The notes beneath the pieces were generated by a model, which worked only from the letters and a program-made list of their open reading frames with translations, did not search any database and was not told the DNA's origin. The position numbers and the translations under genes were made by a program. From Deltaproteobacteria bacterium UBA5329 (GTDB taxonomy: Bacteria > Desulfobacterota > Syntrophorhabdia > Syntrophorhabdales > Syntrophorhabdaceae), in contig DHQV01000069.1 in the NCBI GenBank assembly GCA_002408185.1, forward strand, positions 26,202-51,889: a stretch of DNA of 25,688 bases, given 5' to 3'. How positions within the stretch are numbered: position 1 is the stretch's first letter; every line of letters starts with the position of its first letter. Positions 24,588-25,688 of the stretch are shown one piece after another.

Positions 24588-25162
24588 CCTCCCCCGGTAA
24601 GGACGTCCGGAGCCGACATTGTGTCGACGGTCGCTCCCTTGGGCAGATTGAACACCGCGTCAACTGGTGGGCCTTTCTTTATGTTCTTGTATTCCACGCT
24701 CCATTTTCCATTCAGGTTCGCTACCTTGACGGGGAAGCGCAGGTCGGTCGCCAGCCACTGATGATATGTATATGTATTTTTTCCCTGTTTTACGGAAACT
24801 TCATACTTTTTGACCGAGTATCCATCGATCTTCTCGGAGCCAATCTCTTTCCTGGCAATCTCGCCCGGTATTTTTTCCGTGGTCCAGAGGTTTACGGCCG
24901 GTGTAAGCTTCCCTTCAACATAGGTGTTTTCCGCGCCGTTTATCTGCCAGAATATGCCCTTATCACCCCTGACGATGGTATACATCGGGGTATTACCTTT
25001 TTCCGCCCTTATTTTGTTTCCGTTGACATATAATTTTCCTTTGCTCGTTACTTTCCCTTCTTTTGTGATCATGTCCGCTGTAAGGTTCGCTGCTGACGCA
25101 TACGAAAGCATTACGATCGTGAATAGAAACATGATTCCCGCCACCACCAAGCATCTTTTCAT
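24581..25162 (-). CDS. Exported DUF4412/LolA-like protein
   Basis: A 193-residue secreted protein. The ATG at 25162 is preceded by AAGGAGG at 6 bases, and residues 1-24 form a signal peptide ending SYASA; the upstream in-frame extension to 25252 is thus unlikely. The mature part reads like the DUF4412 family (LolA/LolB-type half-barrel): TADMITKEGKVTSKGKLYVN, IRAEKGNTPMYTIVRGDKGIFW, then KIDGYSVKKYEVSVK and a last strand VDAVFNLPKGATV. Such proteins may bind lipid or another hydrophobic ligand in the periplasm, but the role is unproven. It is 56 bases downstream of the pentapeptide-repeat gene on the same strand. Confidence 0.8.
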   Translation of the reverse strand: MKRCLVVAGIMFLFTIVMLSYASAANLTADMITKEGKVTSKGKLYVNGNKIRAEKGNTPMYTIVRGDKGIFWQINGAENTYVEGKLTPAVNLWTTEKIPGEIARKEIGSEKIDGYSVKKYEVSVKQGKNTYTYHQWLATDLRFPVKVANLNGKWSVEYKNIKKGPPVDAVFNLPKGATVDTMSAPDVLTGGGH

Positions 25163-25218
25163 TACAACCCTCCTTAAAAATTTGTGTGTATTGGATGAGA
25201 CCCCCGGGTCCGTTCGCC

Positions 25219-25629
25219 CTATTTGCACTGTCCTATAGATCCTATGGCGCACATTTTACCGTTGACCCACGTGGCCTGGTCGAAATACGCATTTGTAAAA
25301 TTTGTTTTCGTGACATTTGCCCCTTTGAAGTTGGCATCATTGAAATTTGCCCCTGTGCAATTTGCCCCGGACAGATTCGTTCCTGTCAGGTTGGCGCTTT
25401 GCATGACGGTGTTTGTCAGATCTGCACCCGAAAGGTCCGTTCCCGACAGGTCTGCGTAGGTCAGGTCGAGATTGCTGAGTTTCGCCCCCGACAGGTCGCA
25501 TTTCTTACATTTATTGTTTTTCTTCAGTGACTGGAGCTGTTTTTCATCCAAACCGTAGGATAGTGTCGAGGCTGCAAGAAAACATATCGCAACAATTAAT
25601 CCGACCATGGTCCAAGTTCTTTTTTTCAT
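25219..25629 (-). CDS. Exported pentapeptide-repeat protein
   Basis: A 136-residue protein with a signal peptide (residues 1 to about 26) followed by about 15 pentapeptide repeats of the A(D/N)LxG type (CDLSG, ADLSG, TDLSG, ADLTN, ANLTG, ANFND, ANFKG), predicted to fold as a right-handed quadrilateral beta-helix of nearly four turns. The helix is bracketed by cysteine pairs, CKKC before the first repeat and two cysteines in the last 12 residues, which could form capping disulfides in the periplasm. GGGAGG lies 7 bases before the ATG at 25629, which is preferred over the ATG at 25662. The function is unknown. Confidence 0.88.
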   Translation of the reverse strand: MKKRTWTMVGLIVAICFLAASTLSYGLDEKQLQSLKKNNKCKKCDLSGAKLSNLDLTYADLSGTDLSGADLTNTVMQSANLTGTNLSGANCTGANFNDANFKGANVTKTNFTNAYFDQATWVNGKMCAIGSIGQCK

Positions 25630-25657
25630 GATTTTTCCTCCCTTGTTTTGTGGATTC

Positions 25658-25688
25658 CCCAACTAAAAAAGCCGCTCCCGGAAAACCT
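25658..25688 (-). terminator. Possible intrinsic terminator, cut by the window edge
   Basis: On the minus strand the GC-rich stretch CCGGGAGCGGC is followed directly by TTTTTTAG, which looks like the second arm and T-tract of an intrinsic terminator for a gene lying beyond the right edge. The first arm would be outside the window, so the hairpin cannot be confirmed. Confidence 0.35.

Overview
The window most likely comes from an anaerobic or facultative bacterium of the Desulfobacterota/deltaproteobacterial type (an inference). The main clue is the sensor-regulator at 21257-23308. It joins three PAS domains to a C-terminal LuxR helix through a charged coiled linker containing KRHKLDPQQKSY, a layout I associate with that group. 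The mix of an E. coli-like complex I, a quinol NO reductase and exported pentapeptide and DUF4412-like proteins is compatible. No rRNA, tRNA, CRISPR array or insertion sequence was recognised.

Region 1 (1-9693, minus strand) is a respiratory complex I operon read from right to left: nuoA, B, CD, E, F, G, H, I, J, K and the first codons of nuoL, cut by the window edge. Most junctions are ATGA-type overlaps. The NuoC-NuoD fusion, the extra Cys4 (N7) motif in NuoG and the close match of NuoI, NuoD and NuoG to the enterobacterial proteins mark it as the E. coli-type enzyme.

Region 2 (10043-17390, plus strand) is a carbon cassette divergent from nuo: a short, animal-like transketolase, transaldolase, glucose-6-phosphate dehydrogenase, a possible 32-codon ORF, a ribulose-phosphate-3-epimerase-like protein, and then a single-subunit quinol-dependent nitric oxide reductase. 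Both the dehydrogenase and the epimerase-like protein carry a substitution at a normally invariant active-site position. Pentose phosphate flux would supply NADPH and sugar phosphates. Complex I supplies quinol, which the NO reductase could consume.

Region 3 (17422-19098) holds an AlkA-like DNA glycosylase (minus) and a divergent archaemetzincin-family metalloprotease (plus) with a fair sigma-70-type promoter.

Region 4 (19108-23308, minus strand) contains a PAS/LuxR sensor-regulator, then about 300 bases rich in repeats and palindromes, an MFS transporter, and a small protein that looks like a free-standing DUF294 C-terminal domain. This looks like a sensor-transporter-accessory unit of unknown substrate and is the least explained part of the window.

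Region 5 (23309-25688) holds a secreted M48 metalloprotease (plus) convergent with two exported proteins on the minus strand, a DUF4412/LolA-like protein and a pentapeptide-repeat protein. A 21-bp perfect inverted repeat lies between the convergent genes and may be a terminator or a dispersed palindromic repeat.
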